A program made the translations under genes and the position numbers. A stretch of 64,000 bases of DNA from Pseudomonas mosselii (GTDB lineage Bacteria > Pseudomonadota > Gammaproteobacteria > Pseudomonadales > Pseudomonadaceae): NCBI RefSeq assembly GCF_003205295.1, contig NZ_QJRP01000003.1, positions 124,001-188,000 on the forward strand. Reading direction: 5' to 3'. Below, one piece after another: positions 19,449 to 27,282 of the stretch. The first letter of the stretch is position 1; every line of letters starts with the position of its first letter. A model generated the notes under the pieces. That model did no database searches and was not told where the DNA came from. It saw nothing but the letters and a program-made list of their open reading frames with translations.

Positions 19449-19928
19449 TCAGAAGCCTCGCCTGATCTTGGCCTTGAGATCGGCGTGAAAGAAATCCGCG
19501 TTGTCCCTGTCCGACAGGCTCCTGCGCCCGCTCATCGAGGCCATGGCGCGGCCAAAGGTCTGCTCGTCATGGTAGGCCCGCACGAACAGCTCGATATGTT
19601 CTCGCTCGCGCATTGCCGGCCATCTGCCCAGGCAATTCGGCAGCTCGCCGGTGCCTGCGTGATAGAAGCTCACTCTGCGATTGGCCATGGCTGCGGCGCC
19701 CAAAAGCCAGGCCGTCCACCAATCGTCGACAGTGTGCTCGGACAGCACGCCGATCCAGTGGGTGGCATCGGCCATGTGCTGGCAGAAGCTGCCATGCAGG
19801 TCGTTCAGCGTCTGCCCTTCGCTGTCGAAGGGCACCAGTTGGGTGGGAATGCCTTCGAGCAGCAGGCGTTCGTTGAGGATGAAGGCATCGAGCCGCTCAT
19901 CCCGGCGGTAACTGATGAAAACCGGCAT
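19449..19928 (-). CDS. Small TIR-like domain protein
   Basis: 159 residues that begin with the TIR box-1 strand VFISYRRDE. They continue with the expected helix (AFILNERLLLEGI), the strand/loop PTQLVPFDSEGQ and the 'box 2/3'-like THWIGVLSEHTVDDWWTAW segment. Bacterial TIR domains hydrolyse NAD+ or signal through it using a Glu in the SxWxxxE motif. Here the equivalent run is DDWWTAWLLG, with Leu (or Trp) where Glu is expected, so NADase activity is doubtful. There is no second domain and no partner gene on the same strand. It lies alone between motB and rsgA. No clear promoter or strong SD was found. A role in defence is conceivable but not shown by context. Confidence 0.6.
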   Translation of the reverse strand: MPVFISYRRDERLDAFILNERLLLEGIPTQLVPFDSEGQTLNDLHGSFCQHMADATHWIGVLSEHTVDDWWTAWLLGAAAMANRRVSFYHAGTGELPNCLGRWPAMREREHIELFVRAYHDEQTFGRAMASMSGRRSLSDRDNADFFHADLKAKIRRGF

Positions 19929-20073
19929 CCTTGTTGCCCTCCCTGATCAATGCCGACGACAAGGCATGACCATCAGGGAAAGCTGGGATAGGGACAATAG
20001 GTGACCGCAAAACCGGAGCGGTCCTACCTGCTCCGGTAACGCTTCCTACAGCTCGGGCAGTTCAACGCGCCAA

Positions 20074-21105
20074 TCAGTAGGTATCTTCCGGCAGGCTGGC
20101 GATGATCGAGCGGTAGCTGTTCATGCGTTGCTGGGTCACGCTGCCGTCCTCCAGTGCCTTGAGCAGGGCGCAACCGGGCTCGCGGTCATGCTTGCAGTCG
20201 CGGAAGCGGCAGTTGCCGATCAGTTCGCGGAACTCGATGAAACCATCTTCCACATCGTCGCGGCTGACATGCACCAGGCCGAACTCGCGGATGCCCGGCG
20301 AGTCGATCAGGTCGCCGCCGTTGGGGAAGTGGTACAGCCGTGCGGTGGTGGTGGTATGAGTACCCTGGCCCGACCACTCCGACAGGTCGCCGACACGGGT
20401 GCCGGCCTCGGGCAGCAGGCTGTTGACCAGCGAGGACTTGCCCACGCCGGACTGGCCGACGAACACGCTGATATGGCCGTCGAGGGTCTCCTGCAGGCGC
20501 TGCATGCCATCGCCGTGGTGGGCCGAGACCTCCAGCAGCGGGTAGCCCAGGCCACGGTAGACCTCGAGCATCGCATGGAGGGTCGGACCGTTCTCGTCGT
20601 CGATCAGGTCGGCCTTGTTCAGCAGCAGCAGCGGGCGGATGCCGGCATGCTCGGCGGCTACCAGATAGCGGTCAATCAGGTTGGGGTGCGGCTCGGGCGC
20701 CGGGGCGAAGACGATGACGATCAGGTCGACGTTGGCCGCCACCGGCTTGAGCTGGCCGTGGTTGTTCGGTCGGCACAGCTCGGTGCTGCGCGGCATCTGC
20801 GCGACGATCACGCCGATGCCCTGGTTGCCGGCGCGCCAGACTACTCGATCGCCGGTGACCAGCGCCGGCAGGTTGGCCCGCAGATGGCAGCGGAAGACCT
20901 GGCCGGCGGCCTCGCCGTCTTGGGCTTCGACCTCGACCTGCACGCCGAAATGGGCGATCACCAGGCCCAGTTGTTCCGGCCCCAGGTCGCCCCCCTCCAG
21001 CTCCTGCAGCACGTGCTGCTCGCGTTTGGCGGCGCGGGCGGCGCGCTCGCCCTGGATCTTTTCGATGCGCCAGTTCTGGCGGCGGTTGAGCTGGCGTTTG
21101 GCCAT
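20074..21105 (-). CDS. rsgA: Ribosome small-subunit GTPase RsgA
   Basis: Circularly permuted GTPase that assists late 30S maturation. 343 residues. The order is an N-terminal OB fold ([24 protein letters not shown]), then the GTPase motifs in permuted order: G4 LLNKADLID before G1 [15 protein letters not shown], then G3-like [11 protein letters not shown]-terminal zinc finger has the [14 protein letters not shown] ligand pattern (Cys-Cys-His-Cys). The basic N-terminus [14 protein letters not shown] is also typical. It is divergent from orn, about 110 bp apart. Confidence 0.96.
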   Translation of the reverse strand: MAKRQLNRRQNWRIEKIQGERAARAAKREQHVLQELEGGDLGPEQLGLVIAHFGVQVEVEAQDGEAAGQVFRCHLRANLPALVTGDRVVWRAGNQGIGVIVAQMPRSTELCRPNNHGQLKPVAANVDLIVIVFAPAPEPHPNLIDRYLVAAEHAGIRPLLLLNKADLIDDENGPTLHAMLEVYRGLGYPLLEVSAHHGDGMQRLQETLDGHISVFVGQSGVGKSSLVNSLLPEAGTRVGDLSEWSGQGTHTTTTARLYHFPNGGDLIDSPGIREFGLVHVSRDDVEDGFIEFRELIGNCRFRDCKHDREPGCALLKALEDGSVTQQRMNSYRSIIASLPEDTY

Positions 21106-21214
21106 GAAGGTTCCGTGTCGGCGGGGCAGAAAGAAAACGGCAGGCAGTTTAGCACGGCACGCCCACGAGCCGCCCCGCTAGGCTAATATGACGGGCTATT
21201 CGAGGAGCCTTTTC

Positions 21215-21757
21215 ATGCAGAACCCACAGAACCTGATCTGGATCGATCTGGAGATGACCGGCCTGGATCCGGACAACGACGTCATCATCGAGATGGCCAC
21301 CATCGTCACCGATAGCGAGCTGAATACCCTGGCCGAGGGGCCGGTGATCGCCATCCATCACAGCGACGAAGTGCTGGCGCGCATGGATGAGTGGAACACC
21401 CGCACCCATGGCAACTCAGGGCTCACTCAGCGCGTGCGTGAGAGCAAGGTGAGCATGGCCGAGGCCGAGGCGCAGACCATCGCCTTTCTCGAGCAGTGGG
21501 TGCCGAAGGGCAAGTCGCCGATCTGTGGCAACAGCATTTGCCAGGACCGCCGTTTCCTCTACCGCCACATGCGCGAGCTGGAAAACTACTTCCATTATCG
21601 CAACCTCGATGTTTCCACACTCAAGGAGCTGGCCGCGCGCTGGGCGCCGGATGTGCGCGACAGCTTCAAGAAGGGCAGCACCCACCTGGCGCTGGATGAC
21701 ATCCGCGAGTCGATCGGTGAGCTGCGCCACTATCGCGAGCACTTCATCAAGGTCTGA
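21215..21757 (+). CDS. orn: Oligoribonuclease
   Basis: 3'-5' exonuclease that degrades two-base RNAs, including pGpG from cyclic-di-GMP breakdown. 180 residues from the ATG at 21215, which has GAGGAG before it; the upstream in-frame ATG at 21188 lacks an SD. It belongs to the DEDDh family. Motif I is [11 protein letters not shown] with Asp11 and Glu13, motif II lies around [15 protein letters not shown], and motif III is [11 protein letters not shown] with the late catalytic His and Asp. It is divergent from rsgA. Confidence 0.97.
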   Translation: MQNPQNLIWIDLEMTGLDPDNDVIIEMATIVTDSELNTLAEGPVIAIHHSDEVLARMDEWNTRTHGNSGLTQRVRESKVSMAEAEAQTIAFLEQWVPKGKSPICGNSICQDRRFLYRHMRELENYFHYRNLDVSTLKELAARWAPDVRDSFKKGSTHLALDDIRESIGELRHYREHFIKV

Positions 21758-21849
21758 CCTTGCCGTGCGCCGACGATCGTCGGCGCGCCCCCTTTTGGTG
21801 CCCCGCGCGACTGGTTAGACTGCGCGCCTTTCCCGCACGGATCTGCACC

Positions 21850-22461
21850 ATGTTGCTGATGCTCTACCTCATTGCCATCACCGCCGAAGCCATGACCGGC
21901 GCCCTGTCCGCTGGCCGCCGCGGCATGGACTGGTTCGGCGTGGTGCTGATCGCCTGTGTCACCGCGCTGGGTGGCGGCTCGGTGCGCGACGTGCTGCTCG
22001 GGCACTACCCGCTGACCTGGGTGAAGCACCCGGAGTATCTGGTGCTGACCAGTTTCGCGGCGCTGCTGACCATCTTCATCGCGCCATTGATGCGCCACCT
22101 GCGGTCGCTGTTCCTGGTGCTCGATGCCCTGGGGCTGGTGGCGTTTACCCTGATCGGCTGCATGACCGCGCTGGAGATGGGGCAGGGGTTCTTGGTCGCC
22201 TCGATCAGCGGGGTGATTACCGGAGTGTTTGGCGGCATCCTGCGGGATATTTTCTGCAACGATATTCCGCTGGTGTTTCGGCGTGAGCTTTACGCCAGTG
22301 TTTCGTTTGCGGCGGCTTGGTTCTACCTGGGGTGTGTTTACTTCAAGGTGCCGGCGGAGCAGGCCATGTTGCTGACATTGTTTGGTGGTTTTCTGGTGCG
22401 GTTGTTGGCGATTCGGTTTCATTGGGAGATGCCGAAGTTTCATTATAACGATCAACAGTAA
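21850..22461 (+). CDS. TRIC/YicG-type (UPF0126) membrane protein
   Basis: 203 residues, about seven hydrophobic helices, from the ATG at 21850. The earlier in-frame ATG at 21760 would add a polar, non-family extension. Two related halves each contain a Gly-rich GG-x-x-RD motif: GGGSVRDVLLGHYPLTW at about 44-60 and GGILRDIFCNDIPLVF at about 130-145. This duplicated pattern defines the UPF0126 family, bacterial relatives of trimeric intracellular cation channels. It is predicted to be in the inner membrane. It follows orn by about 90 bp. The conducted ion is unknown. Confidence 0.82.
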   Translation: MLLMLYLIAITAEAMTGALSAGRRGMDWFGVVLIACVTALGGGSVRDVLLGHYPLTWVKHPEYLVLTSFAALLTIFIAPLMRHLRSLFLVLDALGLVAFTLIGCMTALEMGQGFLVASISGVITGVFGGILRDIFCNDIPLVFRRELYASVSFAAAWFYLGCVYFKVPAEQAMLLTLFGGFLVRLLAIRFHWEMPKFHYNDQQ

Positions 22462-22570
22462 ATTAGCGCTGAGCTTTGAGGGGTTCGGTTATCCCTGTGG
22501 GAGCCGGCTAGTCGCCGAGAGCCTATAACTTCGCTACACTGCCAGTGGTCCAATAGTTGGTTCATGTCTA

Positions 22571-22597
22571 TTGATCTTGATCTTGATCTTGATCTTG
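22571..22597. repeat. Hexanucleotide array TTGATC x4.5
   Basis: Four perfect TTGATC units plus TTG. Read on the other strand it is AAGATC, which has the same A-A-R-R-Y-C form as the AAAGTC and AAAGCC arrays at 22913 and 23351. Confidence 0.9.
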
Positions 22598-22632
22598 CTT
22601 CTAAGTGCGCGGTAGTTCAGGCGACGCCAATT

Positions 22633-22887
22633 GCGACTTCAGGAGGCCGAGCGGAGTTCTTGCGGAGGGAGGTGACGGGCATGGATGCCCGTCAAGCGCT
22701 GCGCCCCAGGATGGGGCGTTCAGCGCGGTCCTCCCGGGAGCAAGAACGGAGCGAGGGAACCCCGGAGCGAAGCGTAGGGGCCGGATGAATGGAGCGAGGA
22801 TTTTTTGGTGACTTTTTGATCCTTCAAAAAGTTACCCGCCGTAAGGGCGGAAAGGTGACTATGCGTCACCATCGCAAATGAATGCGC
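22633..22887 (+). repeat. Left arm of ~254-bp inverted repeat
   Basis: This segment, from gcgacttcaggaggccga to gaatgcgc, reappears inverted at 23031-23283 with only scattered differences. Shared landmarks are gcggagggaggtgacgggc, atggatgcccgtcaagcgct, gcgcggtcctcccgggagca, ggatgaatggagcgagga, tgatccttcaaaaag, cgccgtaagggcg and ggtgactatgcgtca. Confidence 0.9.
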
Positions 22888-22912
22888 ATATAACTTTCAA
22901 GGGGCACTCTCT

Positions 22913-23000
22913 CAAAGTCAAAGTCAAAGTCAAAGTCAAAGTCAAAGTCAAAGTCAAAGTCAAAGTCAAAGTCAAAGTCAAAGTCAAAGTCAAAGTCAAA
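22913..23000. repeat. Hexanucleotide array CAAAGT x14.7
   Basis: Fourteen perfect CAAAGT (AAAGTC) units plus CAAA, 88 bp, no interruptions. It sits in the 143-bp loop between the two inverted arms. Perfect short-unit arrays of this kind usually vary in copy number between strains. Confidence 0.95.
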
Positions 23001-23030
23001 TGCGATCGGCGTGGGTTTTCACAGTTGTAA

Positions 23031-23283
23031 GCGCATTCATTAGCTATACTGACGCATAGTCACCTTTTCGCCCTTACGGCGAGTCCCTTTTTGAAGGATC
23101 AAAAAGGAACCAAAAAATCCTCGCTCCATTCATCCGGCCCTACGCTTCGCTCCGGGTCCCCTCACTCCGGCCTTGCTCCCGGGAGGACCGCGCTGCAGGG
23201 CCCATCCTGGGCCCCAGCGCTTGACGGGCATCCATGCCCGTCACCTCCCTCCGCAAGGCCTGCGTTCGGCCTCCTGAAGTCGC
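23031..23283 (-). repeat. Right arm of ~254-bp inverted repeat
   Basis: Reverse-complement partner of 22633-22887, of nearly equal length. Differences are mostly substitutions (for example ggatggggcg versus ggatgggccc), which keeps the whole block able to form a very long hairpin or cruciform. Confidence 0.9.
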
Positions 23284-23350
23284 GAAGTTACGGGCGGCGC
23301 CTGGGCTGACGCAGCTGTCGCTAGCGGACTGTGGGGTTAGCCTTCTGATC

Positions 23351-23390
23351 GCCAAAGCCAAAGCCAAAGCCAAAGCCAAAGCCAAAGCCA
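23351..23390. repeat. Hexanucleotide array GCCAAA x6.7
   Basis: Six perfect GCCAAA (AAAGCC) units plus GCCA, immediately outside the right arm and ending eight bases before the queG stop codon. Its orientation is opposite to that of the TTGATC array on the left side, so the arrays follow the symmetry of the arms. Confidence 0.95.
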
Positions 23391-23397
23391 GCAAGCG

Positions 23398-24462
23398 TCA
23401 AAGGGCGTCGTGGCGAGCCAGCGCCCACTCCACGTGCTCGCGTACCAGCTCCGAAGGATCATCCCGCCGCGCGTTGAGCGCTTCCAAGACGGGAACGGTC
23501 GAAGGCGCATTCCCCAGGCCCACCGCCAGGTTACGTAAAAACCGCTCATACCCCGCCCGCCGCAGGGGCGAACCCTCGGTGCAGCCGAGAAAACGCTTTT
23601 CATCCCACAGGAACAACTCGGCCAACTCAATATTGTCCAGCCCCCGGCGAGGCATGAAGTCGTCTTCGGTAGTGGTCTTGGCGAAACGGTTCCAAGGACA
23701 GACGATCTGGCAATCGTCGCAACCGAACACCCGGTTACCAATCAATGGCCGCAGTTCCAGTGGAATGGCACCGCGCAATTCGATAGTCAGGTACGAAATG
23801 CAACGCCGCGCATCGAGCTGGTAAGGCCCGACAAAAGCCTGGGTCGGGCAGATGTCGATGCACGCCTGGCAGCGCCCGCAATGATCGCTGCCCTGCACGC
23901 CGTCGATCGGTAACGGCAGGTCGACAAACAGCTCGGCGAGGAAGAAGTAGCTGCCGGCCTTGCGGTTGAGCAACAGGGTGTTCTTGCCGATCCAGCCCAG
24001 GCCGGCCTCCTGCGCCAGGGCCTTCTCCAGCACCGGGGCGCTGTCGACGAAGGCACGGTAGCCAAAGGGACCGATGGCCTCCTGGATGCGGTCGGCGAAG
24101 TGCTGCACGCGCTTGCGCACCAGCTTGTGGTAATCGCGGCCCAGGGCGTAGCGCGAGATGTAGGCCTTTTCCGGCTCCGCCAGACGCTTGGCCATCTGCG
24201 TGTCGCCGGGCAGGTAGTCCATGCGCAACGAAATCACCCGCAGCGTGCCGGGGATCAGCTCGGCCGGGCGCGAGCGCTTGTGGCCATGGTCGCCCATGTA
24301 CTCCATTTCACCGTTGTAGCCAGCGGCCAGCCAGCGCTGCAGGTGCTGTTCGTGTTCGCCAAGGTCGACGCCGGCGATGCCGACATGGGCAAAACCGAGT
24401 TCGCGGCCCCAATCCTTGATCGATTGGGCCAGTGTGGCGATGTCTGGGAGGTTGGCGGACAT
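23398..24462 (-). CDS. queG: Epoxyqueuosine reductase QueG
   Basis: Last step of queuosine synthesis in tRNA, a cobalamin- and Fe-S-dependent reduction of epoxyqueuosine. 354 residues from the ATG at 24462 (MSANLPDIATLAQ); the longer frame to 24528 overlaps the nnrD promoter. Two ferredoxin-type 4Fe-4S motifs are visible: CGRCQACIDICP and CDDCQIVCPWNRF. The N-terminal part carries GYNGEMEYMGDH and the SLRMDYLPGD region typical of the family. The C-terminal HEAT-like tail (LRNLAVGLGNAPST...LVREHVEWALARH) is present. It is transcribed away from nnrD with almost no gap. Confidence 0.95.
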   Translation of the reverse strand: MSANLPDIATLAQSIKDWGRELGFAHVGIAGVDLGEHEQHLQRWLAAGYNGEMEYMGDHGHKRSRPAELIPGTLRVISLRMDYLPGDTQMAKRLAEPEKAYISRYALGRDYHKLVRKRVQHFADRIQEAIGPFGYRAFVDSAPVLEKALAQEAGLGWIGKNTLLLNRKAGSYFFLAELFVDLPLPIDGVQGSDHCGRCQACIDICPTQAFVGPYQLDARRCISYLTIELRGAIPLELRPLIGNRVFGCDDCQIVCPWNRFAKTTTEDDFMPRRGLDNIELAELFLWDEKRFLGCTEGSPLRRAGYERFLRNLAVGLGNAPSTVPVLEALNARRDDPSELVREHVEWALARHDAL

Positions 24463-24492
24463 GGATGAGCAAGCATTACAAGCGGAGGTGCG

Positions 24493-24498
24493 TATAAT
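24493..24498 (+). promoter_or_regulatory. Perfect -10 (TATAAT) for the nnrD-tsaE-amiB-mutL-miaA cluster
   Basis: TATAAT lies 28 bp before the chosen nnrD ATG (24527), with GGAG at 24512-24515 as SD. No good -35 at 16-18 bp is seen. The alternative ATG at 24461 would lie upstream of this -10. Confidence 0.55.
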
Positions 24499-24526
24499 TC
24501 TGCCAGACATCGGAGCCTTTGACCCC

Positions 24527-25378
24527 ATGCCTCAGACCAAACACCCTCCATTACTGCTGAGCAGCCTGACCTTGGCCGGGCTGCCGCCACGTGTCGCCGA
24601 TGCCCACAAGGGCGATTTCGGCCATGTGCTGGTGATCGGCGGTGACCTGGGTACCGGCGGCGCAGTGATGCTCAGCAGTGAGGCGGCGCTGCGTTGCGGC
24701 GCCGGCCTGGTCAGTGTGGCGACCCGTCCCGAACACGTCACCGCCGGGCTGGCCCGCCTGCCTGAGGTGATGTGGCAGGGCGTGAGTTCGGCCAACCAGT
24801 TGCTCGGCCCGCTCGCGCGGGCCTCGGTGCTGGTCGTCGGTCCCGGCCTGGGCCAGGCGGCCTGGGGCCGCAGCTTGCTGTCGACGGTGACCCATGCGCA
24901 CCTGCCGCAGGTGTGGGACGCCGATGCCCTCAACCTGCTGGCCGCCGCGCCACTGGCGTTGCCCAGCGGCAGCATCCTTACCCCGCACCCGGGCGAGGCG
25001 GCGCGTCTTCTGGGCATCTCCACCGAGGCGGTGCAGGCCGACCGACCAGGGGCCGCGCGCAAGCTGGCGCGGCGCTATGCCAGTGTCTGCGTGCTCAAGG
25101 GCGCGGGCACGCTGGTGGCCGATCCGGCCGGGCAACTGGCGCAGTGCGGGCGAGGGCACCCGGCCATGGCCGGTGCCGGGCTGGGCGATGTGCTCACCGG
25201 CGTGCTGGCGGCGTTGCTGGCCCAGGGGCTGGACGCCTGGCAGGCCGCGTGCCTGGGGGTATGGTTGCATGCTTGTGCGGGTGAGCGCCTGGGTGTCAAA
25301 GGTAGAGGGCTGGCGGCCAGCGATCTGGTCCCGGTCATTAGAGCGTTATTGGAGGAGCATTCAGCGTGTCAGGTTTAA
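24527..25378 (+). CDS. nnrD: ADP-dependent (S)-NAD(P)H-hydrate dehydratase
   Basis: Repairs hydrated NAD(P)H using ADP. 283 residues, a ribokinase-like fold. Visible motifs are KGDFGHVLVIGGDLGTGGA near residue 25, VVGPGLGQ near 105, SGSILTPHPGEAARLLG near 150 and the anion-hole/catalytic region AGAGLGDVLTG near 230. In E. coli this domain is fused behind the NnrE epimerase; here only the dehydratase half is present, so the epimerase must be elsewhere. The chosen start follows the TATAAT box. The gene overlaps tsaE by 13 bases. Confidence 0.93.
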   Translation: MPQTKHPPLLLSSLTLAGLPPRVADAHKGDFGHVLVIGGDLGTGGAVMLSSEAALRCGAGLVSVATRPEHVTAGLARLPEVMWQGVSSANQLLGPLARASVLVVGPGLGQAAWGRSLLSTVTHAHLPQVWDADALNLLAAAPLALPSGSILTPHPGEAARLLGISTEAVQADRPGAARKLARRYASVCVLKGAGTLVADPAGQLAQCGRGHPAMAGAGLGDVLTGVLAALLAQGLDAWQAACLGVWLHACAGERLGVKGRGLAASDLVPVIRALLEEHSACQV

Positions 25379-25839
25379 CCCTGTTTCTGGCCGACGAGCC
25401 AGCCACCGTCGCCTTTGGCACGAAGCTGGCCGAAGTGACCGGCGGCCATGGCGTGATCTTTCTCGAAGGCGACCTGGGCGCCGGCAAGACCACGCTGTCC
25501 CGTGGCCTGATCCGTGGCCTGGGCCACGATGGCCCGGTGAAAAGTCCGACCTTCACGGTGGTCGAGCCCTACGAAATCGGCGACATCCGCGCCTTCCATT
25601 TCGACCTCTATCGCCTGGTCGATCCGGAGGAGCTGGAGTTCATGGGCATTCGCGACTATTTCGAGGACGATGCGCTGTGCCTGTTCGAATGGCCGGATAA
25701 AGGCGCGGGCGTTTTGCCAAAGCCCGACCTGACCATTACCATAAGCCCGCAAGCGGGCGGACGTTCGCTGAACCTGTCGCCGCAGGGGGTACGCGGCGAA
25801 GCCTGGTGTGCCGTTCTGGCCAAAGAATTCAAACAGTAA
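25366..25839 (+). CDS. tsaE: tRNA threonylcarbamoyladenosine biosynthesis ATPase TsaE
   Basis: P-loop ATPase that works with TsaB and TsaD to place t6A at tRNA position 37. 157 residues, usual length. The Walker A motif is EGDLGAGKTTLSRG near residue 34. It is followed by VKSPTFTVVEPY and the FHFDLYRL motif that coordinates metal and nucleotide; a late LCLFEWPDKG is also typical. The start is a GTG inside the end of nnrD, giving translational coupling. amiB starts 13 bases after its stop. Confidence 0.95.
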   Translation: MSGLTLFLADEPATVAFGTKLAEVTGGHGVIFLEGDLGAGKTTLSRGLIRGLGHDGPVKSPTFTVVEPYEIGDIRAFHFDLYRLVDPEELEFMGIRDYFEDDALCLFEWPDKGAGVLPKPDLTITISPQAGGRSLNLSPQGVRGEAWCAVLAKEFKQ

Positions 25840-25851
25840 GTGGGGAAAGGT

Positions 25852-27282
25852 ATGCGCATACGCGCACTGGTCGCCGTCGTTGGGCTGCTGCTGACCGCGG
25901 TGACCGTTGACGCGCTGGCCGTCACTCAAGTCAAGAGCATGCGCCTGTGGCGCGCTCCGGACAACACGCGGCTGGTCTTCGACCTGTCCGGGCCTGTGCA
26001 GCACAGCGTCTTCACCCTGACCGCACCCGATCGCCTGGTGATCGACATCAATGGCGCCACCCTGGGCGCGCCGCTGAACGTCTCCACCTCGAACACACCG
26101 ATCAGCAGCGTGCGTTCGGCCCAGCGCACGCCCACCGACCTGCGCGTGGTGGTCGACCTGAAGAAGGCCGTCTCGCCTAAAAGCTTTGTCCTGGCGCCGA
26201 ATGCCCAGTATGGCAACCGCCTGGTGGTCGACCTGTACGACCAGGAATCCGACGCCATCGCCGCCAGCAACCCGACCCCGCCACCGACGCCGCAGCCGCC
26301 GGCCACCACGCCAGCGGTGCCGGTTACCCCGGCGCAGCCGGCGATCAAGCTGCCGCCAGCCCCGGCCGGCAAGCGTGACATCGTGGTCGCCATCGACGCC
26401 GGTCACGGCGGCGAAGACCCGGGTGCTTCCGGCTCGCGTGGCCAGCATGAGAAAGACATCGTGCTGGATATCGCCAAGGAACTGCAGCGCCAGATCAACT
26501 CCGAGAAGGGCTACCGCGCCGAGCTGACCCGTACCGGTGACTACTTCATCCCGCTGCGCAAGCGCACCGAGATCGCCCGCAAGAAGGGCGCCGACCTGTT
26601 CGTCTCGATCCATGCCGACGCCGCGCCGTCCAAGGCCGCCTTCGGCGCCTCGGTATTCGCCCTGTCCGACCGTGGCGCTACCTCCGAGACCGCTCGCTGG
26701 CTGGCCGACACGGAAAACCGATCCGACCTGATCGGTGGTGCCGGCAACGTCAGCCTCGACGACAAGGACCGCATGCTGGCCGGCGTATTGCTCGACCTGT
26801 CGATGACTGCGACCCTCAGCTCCAGCCTGAATGTCGGGCAGAAGGTGCTGGGCAACATGGGCCGGGTCACGCCGTTGCACAAGCAACGTGTGGAGCAGGC
26901 CGGGTTCATGGTGCTGAAATCGCCGGACATTCCGTCGATCCTGGTCGAGACCGGCTTCATCTCCAACGCCAACGAGGCCGCCAAGCTGGCCACCCGCAGC
27001 CACCAGCAGGCACTGGCGCGCTCGATCCACACCGGCGTGCGCCAGTTCTTCCAGCAGAATCCGCCACCGGGCACCTACATCGCCTGGCTGCGCGACAGCG
27101 GCAAGATCGCCCAGGGGCCGCGTGAACACACTGTGCGTCCCGGCGAAACACTGGCGATGATCGCGGTGCGCTACCAGGTCAGCGTCGCCAGCCTGCGCAG
27201 CAGCAACAGCCTGAAGACAGATGAGCTGAAAGTCGGCCAGCACCTGGACATCCCCACCACCGCCCTGGCGTCCCAGCAATGA
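25852..27282 (+). CDS. amiB: N-acetylmuramoyl-L-alanine amidase AmiB type, with AMIN and LysM domains
   Basis: Periplasmic zinc amidase that splits septal peptidoglycan at cell division. 476 residues from the ATG at 25852 (SD GGGGAAAGG). Order: signal peptide ([17 protein letters not shown]); AMIN domain (about 25-130); Pro-rich linker (about 145-172); Amidase_3 domain with zinc ligands in [17 protein letters not shown] and the catalytic VETGFISN; C-terminal LysM ([18 protein letters not shown]...VGQHLDIP). The LysM tail is a regular pseudomonad feature and is absent from E. coli AmiB. Its stop overlaps the mutL start (ATGA). Confidence 0.95.
   Translation: MRIRALVAVVGLLLTAVTVDALAVTQVKSMRLWRAPDNTRLVFDLSGPVQHSVFTLTAPDRLVIDINGATLGAPLNVSTSNTPISSVRSAQRTPTDLRVVVDLKKAVSPKSFVLAPNAQYGNRLVVDLYDQESDAIAASNPTPPPTPQPPATTPAVPVTPAQPAIKLPPAPAGKRDIVVAIDAGHGGEDPGASGSRGQHEKDIVLDIAKELQRQINSEKGYRAELTRTGDYFIPLRKRTEIARKKGADLFVSIHADAAPSKAAFGASVFALSDRGATSETARWLADTENRSDLIGGAGNVSLDDKDRMLAGVLLDLSMTATLSSSLNVGQKVLGNMGRVTPLHKQRVEQAGFMVLKSPDIPSILVETGFISNANEAAKLATRSHQQALARSIHTGVRQFFQQNPPPGTYIAWLRDSGKIAQGPREHTVRPGETLAMIAVRYQVSVASLRSSNSLKTDELKVGQHLDIPTTALASQQ

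Larger units (their letters stand above)
22462..23397. other. Gene-free 936-bp gap holding a large palindromic element
   Basis: No convincing gene lies here. The short frames that begin ATGGATGCCCGTC in both arms are symmetrical copies of repeat sequence and are best seen as spurious. The gap begins with a single REP-like half (ctgtgggagccggctag, 22495-22511) and then the arrays and inverted arms listed separately. The queG stop is seven bases from the last hexamer array. Confidence 0.8.

Noticed and set aside
22495..22511. Attachment site or integrase target near the palindromic element, and at the tRNA-Leu genes
   Set aside because: No integrase gene, no duplicated tRNA 3' end beyond the second complete tRNA copy, and no change of gene content on either side were seen.
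22913..23000. CRISPR array
   Set aside because: The unit is six bases with no spacers, and no cas genes are present. It is a simple tandem repeat.
22681..23309. Short frames beginning ATGGATGCCCGTC in both arms of the palindromic element
   Set aside because: They are repeat sequence read twice, rich in Arg/Ser/Glu, lack good SD sequences and differ in length between the arms, so they are unlikely to be proteins.
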